This document shows, piece after piece, positions 26,065 through 34,943 of a stretch of 64,000 nucleotides of DNA. A model generated the notes under the pieces. It saw only the letters and a list, made by a program, of their open reading frames with translations, had not been told where the DNA came from and ran no database searches. A program made the translations under genes and the position numbers. The stretch comes from Terriglobia bacterium (GTDB lineage Bacteria > Acidobacteriota > Terriglobia > Terriglobales > Acidobacteriaceae), in contig JAVUPY010000052.1 in the NCBI GenBank assembly GCA_032252755.1, forward strand, positions 124,001-188,000, in the 5' to 3' direction. Position 1 is the stretch's first letter. Each line of letters begins with the position of its first letter.

Positions 26065-28322
26065 CAGCGGTTGACTCGCGTGTGGGTAACTGTCCTGGAA
26101 GACCTTTTGCTGGCTACGACAATCTTATCTTCGTGACTATAGAAGGTCAACGAATCGCCCTGGATGGTGCCGTGTTCGGCGTCAGCCACCACGGGAGGAC
26201 CACCAGTCAAAATGAATTCGCCGCTCGCAGCTGTGTAAACGAGTTTTTCGCCGGTAGCATGACGGCCGGGTTGCTGAATCACGACATGGTTCTGGGCGAC
26301 GATCCGGTTCAGTTGCGACGGTGAGCTTGCCGCGCGGGAACCTTGGCCGGCAGGATTCAGGATCACGTCCACTGCATCGGCAGTAACGGTCAAGTCCGCG
26401 CCCCTGGCGATGACGCCCCCGCTGAACCGTGCCCGACGATCGGCGTCGACATAGGTCAACTTCTTCGCCGTGATGAGGACGGGCGTGGTCTTGCCGGTCT
26501 TATCGGTCTGCACGAACACGGATTGGACGGGCTTCGTATTGTTCCCCTGCGCGACGATGCTGCGCCGCTGCCGGTCGAACTCGATGGCCGGCGCCTCCAC
26601 GATATTTGCGCCCTGCCAGAGCCGCGCCCCGCCGGTATAGCGCGCGATACCGCTGTTGCGCTGTGCACTCATGCTCGGTGCGGTGGCGTGTACCGGATCC
26701 GAGGTCGCCAGCAGCGCGCCATTCGGATCCTGCTTCAGTTCGTTATAGGTGGATTTAACATTGCCAGTTGCAAAAGCATCGCCGGTGCGACGATTGATGC
26801 GGATCGTATCCGCGGAGAGTTGGAGCCCGCCGTCGGTCGCACGCGGTGAACCGCTCAGGCTCAGGGTCTCGTCTTCGGGGTTGTAGCGCGCACGCTCGGC
26901 GAACGCGGTACGTCCACCCGGTCCTGCGCCCTTTCCAGTCGCAGCTTCGCTGTACTCAAATGAACCGTTCATCAGGATTTCGCCGATCCCACCGGGAGCG
27001 AAGTTGACGAGCATTTCATGAGCCGTCGCGACTTTGTCCGGCTGCCCGGGAGAGCTGGCGACCATCTTAGCTTTGGGCTCGCCCTGGATCGACTTCAGCC
27101 GATTGTTACTGTCGAAAGCCGCGCGGAAACGGTCGGCGGTAATTACCGTGCGCTCGCCCAGGGCGCCTTTCTGCGGGGTCAGGATGAGTTGGCCGGGGCC
27201 GGATGTTTCGGCAGACTCGAAGCGCTTGCCATCCTTCACCACGAAATCCATGGCGCGGGTGGTGACGTCGTAGGCGTCACCGGAGTTTTGGGCCGGAAGC
27301 TGCTGCAGGTGAACTCTGTTGCTTGCGCGGACGTGGCTCAGATGATTCTGTCCCACGAAGTCGAGCGTCACAGTTCCGGCGGTCCCGTTCACGGCAGTGT
27401 TGCCACGCCCCTCAATCTGCACTCCTCCGGTGAAAACAGCGCGGTGGATAAGATTCTTCTGGGCGATGTCGAGATCCGCGCGCGGCGCCTGCACGGAAAG
27501 CTCGTTGGCTCCCTTTTCGGCTAGCCGCACATCTCCGGTCGCAACCACGCTCTCGACTTCGTTGTTAGGCCGGAAATGCACTTTCACCTTGTCAGCGTCG
27601 ATGGTGCGCGTCGCCTGCACCACCTGGACACCTTCGAGCGTCATCTCCGCAGACTCTTTGCGGATGAGCCCACGATTCGCGCTGATAGTCGTCGCCTGAG
27701 AGCCGCCGGTCTCGAATTTCACGTTTGAGTTCAGGGTGAGTACGTTCGACCGGGAATCGTAGGTGGCGCCCATCGCCGATCCGCTCGCCTGCGGGACGTG
27801 GAACTCGATCTTTTGCTTGGTTTCGGCGAATCCTGTCTTCTGGTTAAACACCAAGCCGCTCGTCGTCAGGTGAATCGGATTTTTCAGCTCTTTCGGAACC
27901 TGCTGATCGGGCAGTGACGGTCCGAGTGCGTTTCCCTCGAGGTCGATGTTGACCTCGCCATTGGCCTTAACGATTCCGCTCTGCGGGTCGTACTCGAAGC
28001 CGGAACCGGAAATCTGGTCAAAGCGATTGCCCTCGCGCCCGTAAACGATGATATTGACGTCCTGCAACTCCGCCCGGCCGCCGTCCTTGTACTGGACGGC
28101 TTTGCTGGCACGGATGGTGAACAGGGTTCGGCCGCCCTCGGACTTGGAGAAGGAAAATCCTTGCGTGCTCTGCTGAATCTCTACCCCGAGCTTTTGCGGT
28201 GCCTCTTTGACGATCCTGCGAAGCTGAATCCGGGCATAGAAATAGAAACCGGCGACAACGGCCACCGTGGCGATCGCAAGAATCCCGAACCACGTTCGGA
28301 GACGGGGAACAGAAAGGGGCAT
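26064..28322 (-). CDS. LptC-LptA fusion / OstA-like LPS transport protein
   Basis: This 752-residue protein has one N-terminal membrane helix (about residues 10-31), then an LptC-like domain ([31 protein letters not shown]) and several OstA/LptA-type beta-jellyroll stretches with [50 protein letters not shown] and [18 protein letters not shown]. coli has separate LptC (191 aa) and LptA (185 aa), so this one polypeptide could form the whole inner-membrane anchor plus a multi-unit periplasmic bridge. It precedes lptB with a 1-base overlap. Confidence 0.82.
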   Translation of the reverse strand: MPLSVPRLRTWFGILAIATVAVVAGFYFYARIQLRRIVKEAPQKLGVEIQQSTQGFSFSKSEGGRTLFTIRASKAVQYKDGGRAELQDVNIIVYGREGNRFDQISGSGFEYDPQSGIVKANGEVNIDLEGNALGPSLPDQQVPKELKNPIHLTTSGLVFNQKTGFAETKQKIEFHVPQASGSAMGATYDSRSNVLTLNSNVKFETGGSQATTISANRGLIRKESAEMTLEGVQVVQATRTIDADKVKVHFRPNNEVESVVATGDVRLAEKGANELSVQAPRADLDIAQKNLIHRAVFTGGVQIEGRGNTAVNGTAGTVTLDFVGQNHLSHVRASNRVHLQQLPAQNSGDAYDVTTRAMDFVVKDGKRFESAETSGPGQLILTPQKGALGERTVITADRFRAAFDSNNRLKSIQGEPKAKMVASSPGQPDKVATAHEMLVNFAPGGIGEILMNGSFEYSEAATGKGAGPGGRTAFAERARYNPEDETLSLSGSPRATDGGLQLSADTIRINRRTGDAFATGNVKSTYNELKQDPNGALLATSDPVHATAPSMSAQRNSGIARYTGGARLWQGANIVEAPAIEFDRQRRSIVAQGNNTKPVQSVFVQTDKTGKTTPVLITAKKLTYVDADRRARFSGGVIARGADLTVTADAVDVILNPAGQGSRAASSPSQLNRIVAQNHVVIQQPGRHATGEKLVYTAASGEFILTGGPPVVADAEHGTIQGDSLTFYSHEDKIVVASKRSSRTVTHTRVNR

Positions 28323-28395
28323 TCGCTTTCTATTTTACGCTGCGAGCGCGTTCCGCCCCTCTACTTGTTTTGTGCGGGAAACACCGCACTTCTTC

Positions 28396-28454
28396 GTTCT
28401 TCGTTCTTCGTAAGACCGATGCGGAGACCCTCGGCTCGTCGAAGAACGAAGAAC
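28396..28454. repeat. intergenic hairpin built from GAAGAAC words
   Basis: GTTCTTCGTTCTTCG (28396-28410) and CGAAGAACGAAGAAC (28440-28454) are perfect 15-bp complements around a 29-nt spacer. Each arm is itself a direct duplication of the word GAAGAAC/GTTCTTC. It lies just downstream of the phosphoesterase stop and upstream of the lptCA start. Confidence 0.7.
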
Positions 28455-28467
28455 TAATAACGGCCTT

Positions 28468-30633
28468 TCAGAATCCCGGCGCCTTCTCCAACGAGTACGA
28501 ACATGTCCCATTCGTTGGCTGAGCCGGCAGGGGCGGCGGAGTCAGGAAATGCGGGTTCGTGAAATCGAAGAACTCGGTCATATCGGGCGCATTAGCGTCG
28601 CGTGCCGTGAGCGGTGGGACATTGAAGCGCGTTTCAATCAGTTTCAGTATCGAGGTTGTTTCCATTGCCGTGTGCGAGACGTAGTGCGGCTTGCTCCACG
28701 GCGACATAACGATCAGAGGGACGCGCATACCCATCTGGTTGAACTCGGCTTTGATATCCGTCGATTTGAGGATCGGCTCCATTCCGTCCGGTTTCACTAC
28801 GGACGGGGGGTTTACGTGATCGTAGAGCCCACCGGCCTCGTCGAAGGTCCAGATGAACGCCGATGACGACCATGTCGGGCTGGCCATGAGAGCATCGATA
28901 ATCTGCTTCACCCGCGCCGCACCCTTTTGGACATTCTTCGTCGGATGCTCATCCAACCCCGTATTGCTCGCCCGCTCGATGAAGATGACCGATGGCAACG
29001 CGCTCGGGTCCTGGATGTCGGTGTAGTACTGGCTAATGCTCCGGACCTTGCCCTGGTCCTTCTGCCAGATGGAGAACTGCGCAAGGAAGGTGCTGTTGTC
29101 CTGATAGTAGTAGCGCCAGGAGACACCTGCGTCGTCCAGTGCTTCGAAGATGGTCTTCTGTGTGAACCCGCCGGACGGTGGAGAAACCGGCCGCACGTAG
29201 CCGAATGAGGTCGCCGTGAACAAGTACATCCGGTTTGGAATTGTTGGGGCGAGCACCGATGAGAAGAAGCGGTCGCTGGTTCCGAACTGGAAGGCCAGTT
29301 CGTAGTAGTAGGGGAGGTCCGTCCAGTCGTAATAACCCATCGCGCGGGTACCCTCGGGGTCGATCGTCGACGGCACCGAACCGGTGGTCTTCATGAAATT
29401 ATCCATCTTGCCGCCATCCACGTCGTAATGGCTTTCGTTCCAACCGGGGCTGAGATTTTCATGACAGACGGTCTGGAAGTGGAACGGCGAGACAGGCTTT
29501 CCGGTGTAGGAGGGCAATGTTACGTTCAAGTTCAGGCCGTCGAAGTCGCCCGTATAGCCACGCTGGGCGCGATATTCCGGCATCATCCCGAAGTAGTTGT
29601 CGAGCGAACGGTTCTCCTGCAGCATGAAGAAGATGTGCTTGATGCTGGACAGTCCACCAGGTGGTGGTTGCGAGGTCGTGACGTTCACATACACCACCGA
29701 CTTGAACACCTGCCCTGCCGAATCCCATGCCTGCACCGCGATGCGGTGCGTCCCCGTGGTTGAAATTGAAATGGACGTATTCAACTGGTTCGAGGTGGTT
29801 GAGTAGACGGAACTACCGTCGAGGTAGATCCTCATTGCCGTGACTTTGTTGGAGTCGGTCGTACCGGCCACGACGTTCACAGGGGAGGTCACCGTGGCAT
29901 TGTTCGCGGGAGTACAGATCGTCACCGATGGATTCGTCGTGCTCAAAGTGCACGGTCCACCACCGCCGCTGGACGACGACACTGTTATGTAGATGGTACT
30001 TTTGAAGACGTTCCCTGCCGCATCGATTGCCTGCACCGTCACACGATGCGTGCCGCTTGCCATCGCCAGCGATGTATTCAACTGGTTGGCGCTGACCTGG
30101 TACTGCTTGGTCCCGTCAACGTAGATCTGGAGATAATTCACCGTGCTGGTGTTGTCGGTAGTTCCGGCAACGATGTTCACCGGCGAGGTGACGGTCGCAT
30201 TGTTCGCGGGGGAGCAGATGGTCACGGATGGACTGGCGCTACTCAGCGTGCAGGGACCGCTGCCACCGCTTGATGACGTTGAAACAGTTATGTAGATCGT
30301 GGTCTTGAAAGTGTGCCCGGCCGCATCAATCGCCTGCACCGTCAATCGATGGCTGCCATCCGACATGGCCAGCGAAGTGTTCAACTGGCTAGAACTGATC
30401 TGGTACTGCTTGGTCCCGTCGACATAAATCTGCAGGTACTTCACGGTGCTCGAGGTGTCGGTGGTTCCGGCTACGATGTTCACCGGAGAACTTACGGTCG
30501 CGCCATTTGCAGGCGAACAGATTGTCACCGAGGGGCTGGCCGTATTCAGCGTGCACTGCGCGTGGGCGCCAATGGCAAATGTGAGAAGCAGAACGCAAAG
30601 GACGAGCGACTGGCGAGAACCGGAAATTTTCAT
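28468..30633 (-). CDS. secreted phosphoesterase (phospholipase C/acid phosphatase family) with three Ig-like repeats
   Basis: This 721-residue exported protein has a signal peptide (residues 1-25). Three tandem repeats of about 95 residues each follow (about 26-125, 131-225, 230-325), each with a Cys-containing start (CTL), PSVTIC.PANxATV.SPVN and an LNTS.. segment; they look like bacterial Ig-like domains. The C-terminal 390 residues are a PF04185-type phosphoesterase starting IKHIFFMLQENRSLDNYFG (metal/nucleophile region) and containing FIWTFDEAGGLYDHVNPP and RVPLIVMSPW. The family includes phospholipases C and acid phosphatases; the substrate is unknown. Gene-level repeats are visible at 29650-30545. 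Confidence 0.88.
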   Translation of the reverse strand: MKISGSRQSLVLCVLLLTFAIGAHAQCTLNTASPSVTICSPANGATVSSPVNIVAGTTDTSSTVKYLQIYVDGTKQYQISSSQLNTSLAMSDGSHRLTVQAIDAAGHTFKTTIYITVSTSSSGGSGPCTLSSASPSVTICSPANNATVTSPVNIVAGTTDNTSTVNYLQIYVDGTKQYQVSANQLNTSLAMASGTHRVTVQAIDAAGNVFKSTIYITVSSSSGGGGPCTLSTTNPSVTICTPANNATVTSPVNVVAGTTDSNKVTAMRIYLDGSSVYSTTSNQLNTSISISTTGTHRIAVQAWDSAGQVFKSVVYVNVTTSQPPPGGLSSIKHIFFMLQENRSLDNYFGMMPEYRAQRGYTGDFDGLNLNVTLPSYTGKPVSPFHFQTVCHENLSPGWNESHYDVDGGKMDNFMKTTGSVPSTIDPEGTRAMGYYDWTDLPYYYELAFQFGTSDRFFSSVLAPTIPNRMYLFTATSFGYVRPVSPPSGGFTQKTIFEALDDAGVSWRYYYQDNSTFLAQFSIWQKDQGKVRSISQYYTDIQDPSALPSVIFIERASNTGLDEHPTKNVQKGAARVKQIIDALMASPTWSSSAFIWTFDEAGGLYDHVNPPSVVKPDGMEPILKSTDIKAEFNQMGMRVPLIVMSPWSKPHYVSHTAMETTSILKLIETRFNVPPLTARDANAPDMTEFFDFTNPHFLTPPPLPAQPTNGTCSYSLEKAPGF
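29655..30548 (-). repeat. three tandem copies of an Ig-like domain coding unit
   Basis: Units of about 290-300 bases repeat within the phosphoesterase gene. The first two copies share long near-identical runs such as the codons for VKYLQIYVDGTKQYQ/VNYLQIYVDGTKQYQ and GTHRVTVQAIDAAG/GSHRLTVQAIDAAG, whereas the third has diverged. This suggests recent internal duplication. Confidence 0.75.
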
Positions 30634-30831
30634 GGCGGGGCCTGATACTCCCGCAGTTTCGGTGCAAGAAATAGACCACTCCTGAGTCTCTGAGTGCGGC
30701 GATTAAACTCTCTCTGCCGGTCGCTGATTTACGTTTGGAAGCACGTAAGCATGTCCGTGGAGGGAAGGTAGAGTTGGCAGCAGAATGGGCCTGAGCAGGC
30801 CAGAAGTGAGCATCGGAATTCCACCTGGAAG

Positions 30832-30861
30832 CCCCATCCACGCGCCTTTCGTGGATGTGGG
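30832..30861. repeat. hairpin of the CCCCA/TGGGG family
   Basis: CCCCATCCACG (30832-30842) pairs with CGTGGATGTGGG (30850-30861) around CGCCTTT, with one extra base in the right arm, followed by TCTTTTCC. It lies between two divergent genes (phosphoesterase and queG), so it is not the terminator of either. The rest of 30634-30896 shows no gene. Confidence 0.65.
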
Positions 30862-30896
30862 TCTTTTCCGGCATTTAGAATGGACCTGGTCTTCCG

Positions 30897-31994
30897 ATGA
30901 CGCACAATTCCCTTCCCGCCGCCGTGAAACAAGCCGCCCGTGAAAACGGGTTCGACCTGGCGGGAGTCGCCGGGATTGGAGAGTTCCCGGAACTGGAGCA
31001 CTTCGCCGAGTGGATTGCCGAAGGCCGGGCCGGGGAGATGAATTACCTCGAATCGCGCAACGAATCAGGTGAGTTCAAGCGGGCCGCCCTGCAGAATGCC
31101 GCGCCGTGGGCAAAATCCGTCATCGTCGTGGGAGTCAATTACAACAGCGATGAGCCGAAGTCCATCGACTCTCCCGATCTCACGCGAGGCTGGGTTTCGC
31201 GGTATGCATGGAATCGCCGCGATTACCATGACGTCATTCTGCCGAAACTGCGGAGTTTAGAAAGTCGAATCGCTGCGATGGCAAAAGATGCCGGCGAGGA
31301 GTTCCGCTCCTGGTGCTATGTCGATACCGGGCCACTAGTAGAACGTGTCTATGCGAAGTACGCGGGCATCGGCTGGATCGGGAAGAATACCTGCATCATC
31401 AACCAGGAACTCGGATCGTGGCTATTCCTGGGAGTAATCATCACGTCGTTGCCATTGCAGCCGGATCTACCCGCGCCCGATCGCTGCGGCACGTGCACGG
31501 CATGCCTGGACGCCTGCCCGACTAACGCGTTCACCGGGCCTTACGAGATGGACGCGACGCGCTGCATCGCCTATCTCACGATCGAGAAGAAAGGCTCTTT
31601 CCCCGAGGACCTCCGGGCTGGGATCGGCCGCCAGGTGTTCGGGTGCGACATCTGCCAGGACGTTTGTCCGTGGAACCGAAAGGCCCCGCCGGGAACGGAG
31701 CCCGAATTCGCGCCGCGTAAAGAACTCGTCAACCCGGCACTAGAGTGGCTCGCGGCGTTGACGCCGGAGACGTTCCGCGAGACGTTCGGTAAATCGCCGG
31801 TCAAGCGTACTAAGTTGAACGGGCTCCGACGCAATGTAGTTACTGCCATGGGAAACAGCGGAAGACTAGAATTCGTTCCAAGGTTGCGCGAACTGGCGCA
31901 GGATGAAGATCCCGCCGTCGCCGAGCACGCACGTTGGGCGCTCGACGAACTGGAGAATTCTGGGTCTTATGATCGCACGGAGGAAGACGGTTAG
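30897..31994 (+). CDS. queG: epoxyqueuosine reductase
   Basis: This 365-residue cobalamin- and 4Fe-4S-dependent enzyme catalyses the last step of queuosine formation in tRNA. The N-terminal cobalamin domain starts AARENGFDLAGVAG and contains YARYAG-like KYAGIGWIGKNT. Two ferredoxin clusters are visible: CGTCTACLDACPTNAF (about 198-213) and CDICQDVCPWNRK (about 249-261). The C-terminus is a HEAT-like segment (RLRELAQDEDPAVAEHARWAL). Start ATG 30897 fits the family. A PilZ gene begins inside its last 26 bases. Confidence 0.95.
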   Translation: MTHNSLPAAVKQAARENGFDLAGVAGIGEFPELEHFAEWIAEGRAGEMNYLESRNESGEFKRAALQNAAPWAKSVIVVGVNYNSDEPKSIDSPDLTRGWVSRYAWNRRDYHDVILPKLRSLESRIAAMAKDAGEEFRSWCYVDTGPLVERVYAKYAGIGWIGKNTCIINQELGSWLFLGVIITSLPLQPDLPAPDRCGTCTACLDACPTNAFTGPYEMDATRCIAYLTIEKKGSFPEDLRAGIGRQVFGCDICQDVCPWNRKAPPGTEPEFAPRKELVNPALEWLAALTPETFRETFGKSPVKRTKLNGLRRNVVTAMGNSGRLEFVPRLRELAQDEDPAVAEHARWALDELENSGSYDRTEEDG

Positions 31995-32334
31995 CTCGTA
32001 CTCGCCGGTTGCCGGTTCATGGCGGCGACGGGTATCGCCACGCCGTCGCGCCGACATGCGCATCCGGTTGGCGCTTGCGACTCCGGTGCCGGTCATTCTC
32101 CACGCCCGGACGGCTGACATCAGCACCGGCGGAATCAGCATTGTTTTGCCACAGGAAGCCGTCGCCGCATCCGTTGCCATGCTCGGGATAAAGCCGCACG
32201 GTGTCGGTGACCATGTCTGGATCCGTGTTCGGCTGCGCCATCGTTCGGGGTTCCGTTGCGGTTTCGAATTCCTGGAAACTACAATTGAACAAAGGGCGCT
32301 CCTGCGGCGACTTTGCGGCTGCCCGCCAAACTGA
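31969..32334 (+). CDS. PilZ-domain protein overlapping the queG 3' end
   Basis: This protein of about 121 residues has RRRADMRIRLA (PilZ arginine motif region) followed by ADISTGGISIVLP, a canonical DxSxxG motif, and FRCGFEFLE near the end. It is therefore a probable c-di-GMP binding protein. The start ATG 31969 overlaps the queG end by 26 bases in another frame; a later in-frame ATG (32056) would remove the arginine-rich segment. There is no other domain. The relation to queG is probably only transcriptional. Confidence 0.65.
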   Translation: MIARRKTVSSYSPVAGSWRRRVSPRRRADMRIRLALATPVPVILHARTADISTGGISIVLPQEAVAASVAMLGIKPHGVGDHVWIRVRLRHRSGFRCGFEFLETTIEQRALLRRLCGCPPN

Positions 32335-32484
32335 TGCCCCCACATTCGTTGTAGCGCCCGGGCCAGCCAAGCTTCGTAGTCACCGCGCATCTCTCACGGG
32401 AGTGGTAGCATCTGGTCAAAGGGGTTCGGCTGCGTACCCGAATCTGCGGTAACAAGTGGATGGGAGCTCGTACCGAAACGAATC

Positions 32485-34272
32485 ATGAGACGCGCATTGT
32501 TCCTCTCGCTCGCGTTCCTCCTCACGTTCTCCATTAGCGGTTTGGCACAGGAGTGGATTGTCGTTCACTCTCCGAACCTGCAGATCATCTCCGACAGCGA
32601 TGCGAATTCCTCGCGGACGGCTCTGTGGCGGCTGGAACAGGTGCGAACACAATTCGGCCTGCTGATGAACCGCAAAAAGATCCACCGCAATCGTCCGCTG
32701 CTCATCGTCGGCGTGCGCAATGAAGCCGAATTGAATTCCTTCGCAGGCGGCAAGCCGACACTTCCGGGCGGATTCGCGATGGCCGCTCCAGACCGCGATT
32801 ATCTCTTCGTGGATCTCTCGGAGGAGAAAGACTGGAGCGCGATGTACCGGGCCTATACGCTCCTGCTGCTGAATGCGAATTATCCTGCGACGCAGCCCTG
32901 GTTCGACGAAGGAGTCGCCCAGACCCTCGCCGGGATGAATGTCACGGAAAAAACCGCCTCGCTCGACGCTCCGCCGGAAGTAGCCAGTACTCTGCAGCGC
33001 GGAGCGCTGCTCCCTGTGTCGCAACTCATCTCGAACGACGTGCAGCAGTCGGCCGAATTCCGCGCTACCGCATGGCTGCTTTTCCGCTGGCTTCGAGAGA
33101 GCAATCAACTCGACGCCGCGGCGCAGTACTTTCAGCAGGTGATGTTGCAGCACGTCGCGCCCGATCAGGCATTTGAGCAGGCGTTCTCCATCAGCCCGAG
33201 CGCCCTTGATGCCGCCTTAAACAAGTTTCGCGCCACCGCGGCGCAACCCAAGCGCATTGATGTTCCTGTTTCTCTCGATAAACAGACCTTCCCTTCCAAT
33301 AAACTCAGCGACGTGGATGCCGCGGCGTATAAGGCGGAGTTCCGACTTGAACACCCGAACCAGCGCGAACAGGCGATTGCTGAGCTAAAGCAACTGCTGG
33401 CGAATAATCACGACAATGCGGAAGTGAATCGCGGACTGGGGATTGGGTACTTGCGCGATGGCGATCTGAAAACCGCCGCCGATTTTATCCGCCGCGCCAT
33501 CGAACTCAACGACAGCAGCGGCATGATGCATTACCTGCTCGCTGTGTACTACAACCAGGGCTCGCGAGGCCAGGTGCAGGCTGACTCAGCCGCGCCGACG
33601 ATTTTGCTCCAGACGGAGAAAGCCTTGAATATCGATCCCGAACTGGGCGACGCTTATGCGCTAATGGCTGAAGCGCAGATCTCCATGCAAAGCCCCGCCA
33701 AGGCGGCGCTGAGCATGAAACGCGCGCTTGCGCTGTGCCCGCGGGATCAGTCCATGCTTCTGCAGTTCGCGGATGTGCAGATTGCGAACAGCGAGTTCGC
33801 AGATGCGAAGGCACTGTTGACCTTCTTGAAAGGCAGTGACAACAAGGAAGTTGCACAACGCGCAGCGGCGATGCTGGTGGATGCGGACAAGCAGAAGAAG
33901 ACCGAGAGCCACTGGGCGACGGAAGGCTACACAGACCCGACCGCTCCGCAGTGGAAACGGCCCGCGGAGGAGAAGACGAAACTTGCTTCCGGATCGGATG
34001 ATACCCCAGGCAATAGCCCCAACAAACCCGATCCTCGGAAAGTGCAATACCTTAAGGGGACGTTGCTGAACGTGCAATGCGCCGACGAGAGTGCCACATT
34101 GAAAGTCTCGTCTGGCAAGAAGACGTGGACTTTCAATGTCCCCGATCGGTCGAAGGCCCTGCTGATTGGCGCCGACAACTTCGAGTGCGGCTGGCACGAC
34201 GTGCCGGTGTCGGTTAATTTCCGCGCGAGCGGGAATGCAAGTGGGGACATTGTCAGCTTGGAAGTGGACTGA
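32485..34272 (+). CDS. exported TPR-repeat protein, unknown function
   Basis: This 595-residue protein has a signal peptide (1-21, ending ISGLAQ). Residues 22-230 read like a DUF1570/peptidase-MA-type segment (WRLEQVRTQFGLLMNRKKIHRNRPLLIVGV and TQPWFDEGVAQTLAGMN), but the expected HExxH zinc motif is not visible. TPR-like helices run at about 290-440 (GLGIGYLRDGDLKTAADFIRRAIELNDSS). The C-terminal 80 residues form a beta-rich domain (VQCADESATLKVSSGKKTWTFNVPDRSKALLIGADNFECGW). The role is unassigned, probably a periplasmic scaffold or degenerate protease. Confidence 0.7.
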   Translation: MRRALFLSLAFLLTFSISGLAQEWIVVHSPNLQIISDSDANSSRTALWRLEQVRTQFGLLMNRKKIHRNRPLLIVGVRNEAELNSFAGGKPTLPGGFAMAAPDRDYLFVDLSEEKDWSAMYRAYTLLLLNANYPATQPWFDEGVAQTLAGMNVTEKTASLDAPPEVASTLQRGALLPVSQLISNDVQQSAEFRATAWLLFRWLRESNQLDAAAQYFQQVMLQHVAPDQAFEQAFSISPSALDAALNKFRATAAQPKRIDVPVSLDKQTFPSNKLSDVDAAAYKAEFRLEHPNQREQAIAELKQLLANNHDNAEVNRGLGIGYLRDGDLKTAADFIRRAIELNDSSGMMHYLLAVYYNQGSRGQVQADSAAPTILLQTEKALNIDPELGDAYALMAEAQISMQSPAKAALSMKRALALCPRDQSMLLQFADVQIANSEFADAKALLTFLKGSDNKEVAQRAAAMLVDADKQKKTESHWATEGYTDPTAPQWKRPAEEKTKLASGSDDTPGNSPNKPDPRKVQYLKGTLLNVQCADESATLKVSSGKKTWTFNVPDRSKALLIGADNFECGWHDVPVSVNFRASGNASGDIVSLEVD

Positions 34273-34304
34273 ATCCGGCAGATGGTAACGAATCGACAAT
34301 GAAA

Positions 34305-34326
34305 AACCCTCCCTTTCGGGAGGGTT
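34305..34326 (-). terminator. rho-independent terminator of the cold-shock gene
   Basis: On the minus strand AACCCTCCC - GAAA - GGGAGGGTT is a perfect 9-bp stem with a GAAA tetraloop, followed by TTTC. It lies 19 bases beyond the csp stop. The plus-strand gene 32485-34272 ends 33 bases before it and may also use it. Confidence 0.85.
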
Positions 34327-34344
34327 CGCAATTTTGCGCGAGGC

Positions 34345-34548
34345 TTACCCGCGGTTTACGTTCTGTGCCTGAAGGCCTTTCGGGCCTTTTACGCACTCGA
34401 ACTCCACGACCTCGCCTTCGTTCAAAGTACGATAACCGTTTTCCTGGATCACAGAGTAGTGAACGAAGACATCCTCGCCCGTGCTACGCTGAATGAACCC
34501 GTAACCTTTTGCGCCATTAAACCACTTTACTGTTCCCTTCTCTCTCAC
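34345..34548 (-). CDS. cold-shock family RNA chaperone
   Basis: This single cold-shock domain of 67 residues has both RNA-binding motifs: RNP1 KGYGFIQ and RNP2 VFVHYSVI, after the typical start KGTVKWFNG. Start GTG 34548 is fixed by a strong AAAGGAG six bases upstream; the frame continues to ATG 34590 but that would add 14 atypical residues. Such proteins melt RNA structure and act as antiterminators. A long structured element lies 130-180 bases upstream in the presumed leader. Confidence 0.95.
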   Translation of the reverse strand: MREKGTVKWFNGAKGYGFIQRSTGEDVFVHYSVIQENGYRTLNEGEVVEFECVKGPKGLQAQNVNRG

Positions 34549-34943
34549 AACGAACTCCTTTCGCCTCTTATGCAACTTTGGATCCCCCACTACTCAGCCT
34601 CATCGTTCGTTGCGGCAAGGTCTGGCGTGAGGTTAACGGGTGTCGCTTCGTTTTGAGCCTGACGCAAAGAAACAAAGGCTCCCGAGTTTTAGACTGGCAC
34701 CTTTCGGCCATGTCCAAAACTCCGGAGCCTGTGAATCTCTGTGCTGCACTTCCGACGAAACATCCAACCCTGATTCCCCCGGGCGGTTTCGCCCAGGACC
34801 CGTTGTGCATAACGAGTAAGGCAGAATTACTAAGAAGTTGACGGTTTGGCAAGGAAAATTAACAACTCGATGCCTTCCAAGCTATTGAAAATCCAGAGCG
34901 TACGCTCAACCTGAGATGAACTCTGCTACCATAAAAGGACTCC
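34549..34943. other. divergent intergenic region of csp and the YihY gene
   Basis: No gene is credible in these 395 bases. Besides the hairpin at 34676-34730, a small GGGCG-AAAC-CGCCC hairpin (minus-strand reading) lies at 34778-34791. Promoters for both flanking genes should be here but no clear -35/-10 pair stands out. Confidence 0.5.
34676..34730 (-). ncRNA. candidate structured RNA or attenuator in the csp leader
   Basis: Arms AGGCTCCCGAGTTTT (34676-34690) and AAAACTCCGGAGCCT (34716-34730) pair over 15 positions with a single mismatch; the loop contains a second small stem (GGC...GCC). Read on the minus strand the 3' arm is followed by TTTGTTTCTTT, as in an intrinsic terminator, and csp starts 128 bases further on. 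It could be a leader attenuator or the end of a small RNA. I do not recognise the family. Confidence 0.45.

Noticed and set aside
32485-34272. Active gluzincin peptidase in the N-terminal half of the TPR protein
   Set aside because: WFDEGVAQ resembles the region after a peptidase-MA HExxH, but the HExxH motif itself is missing.
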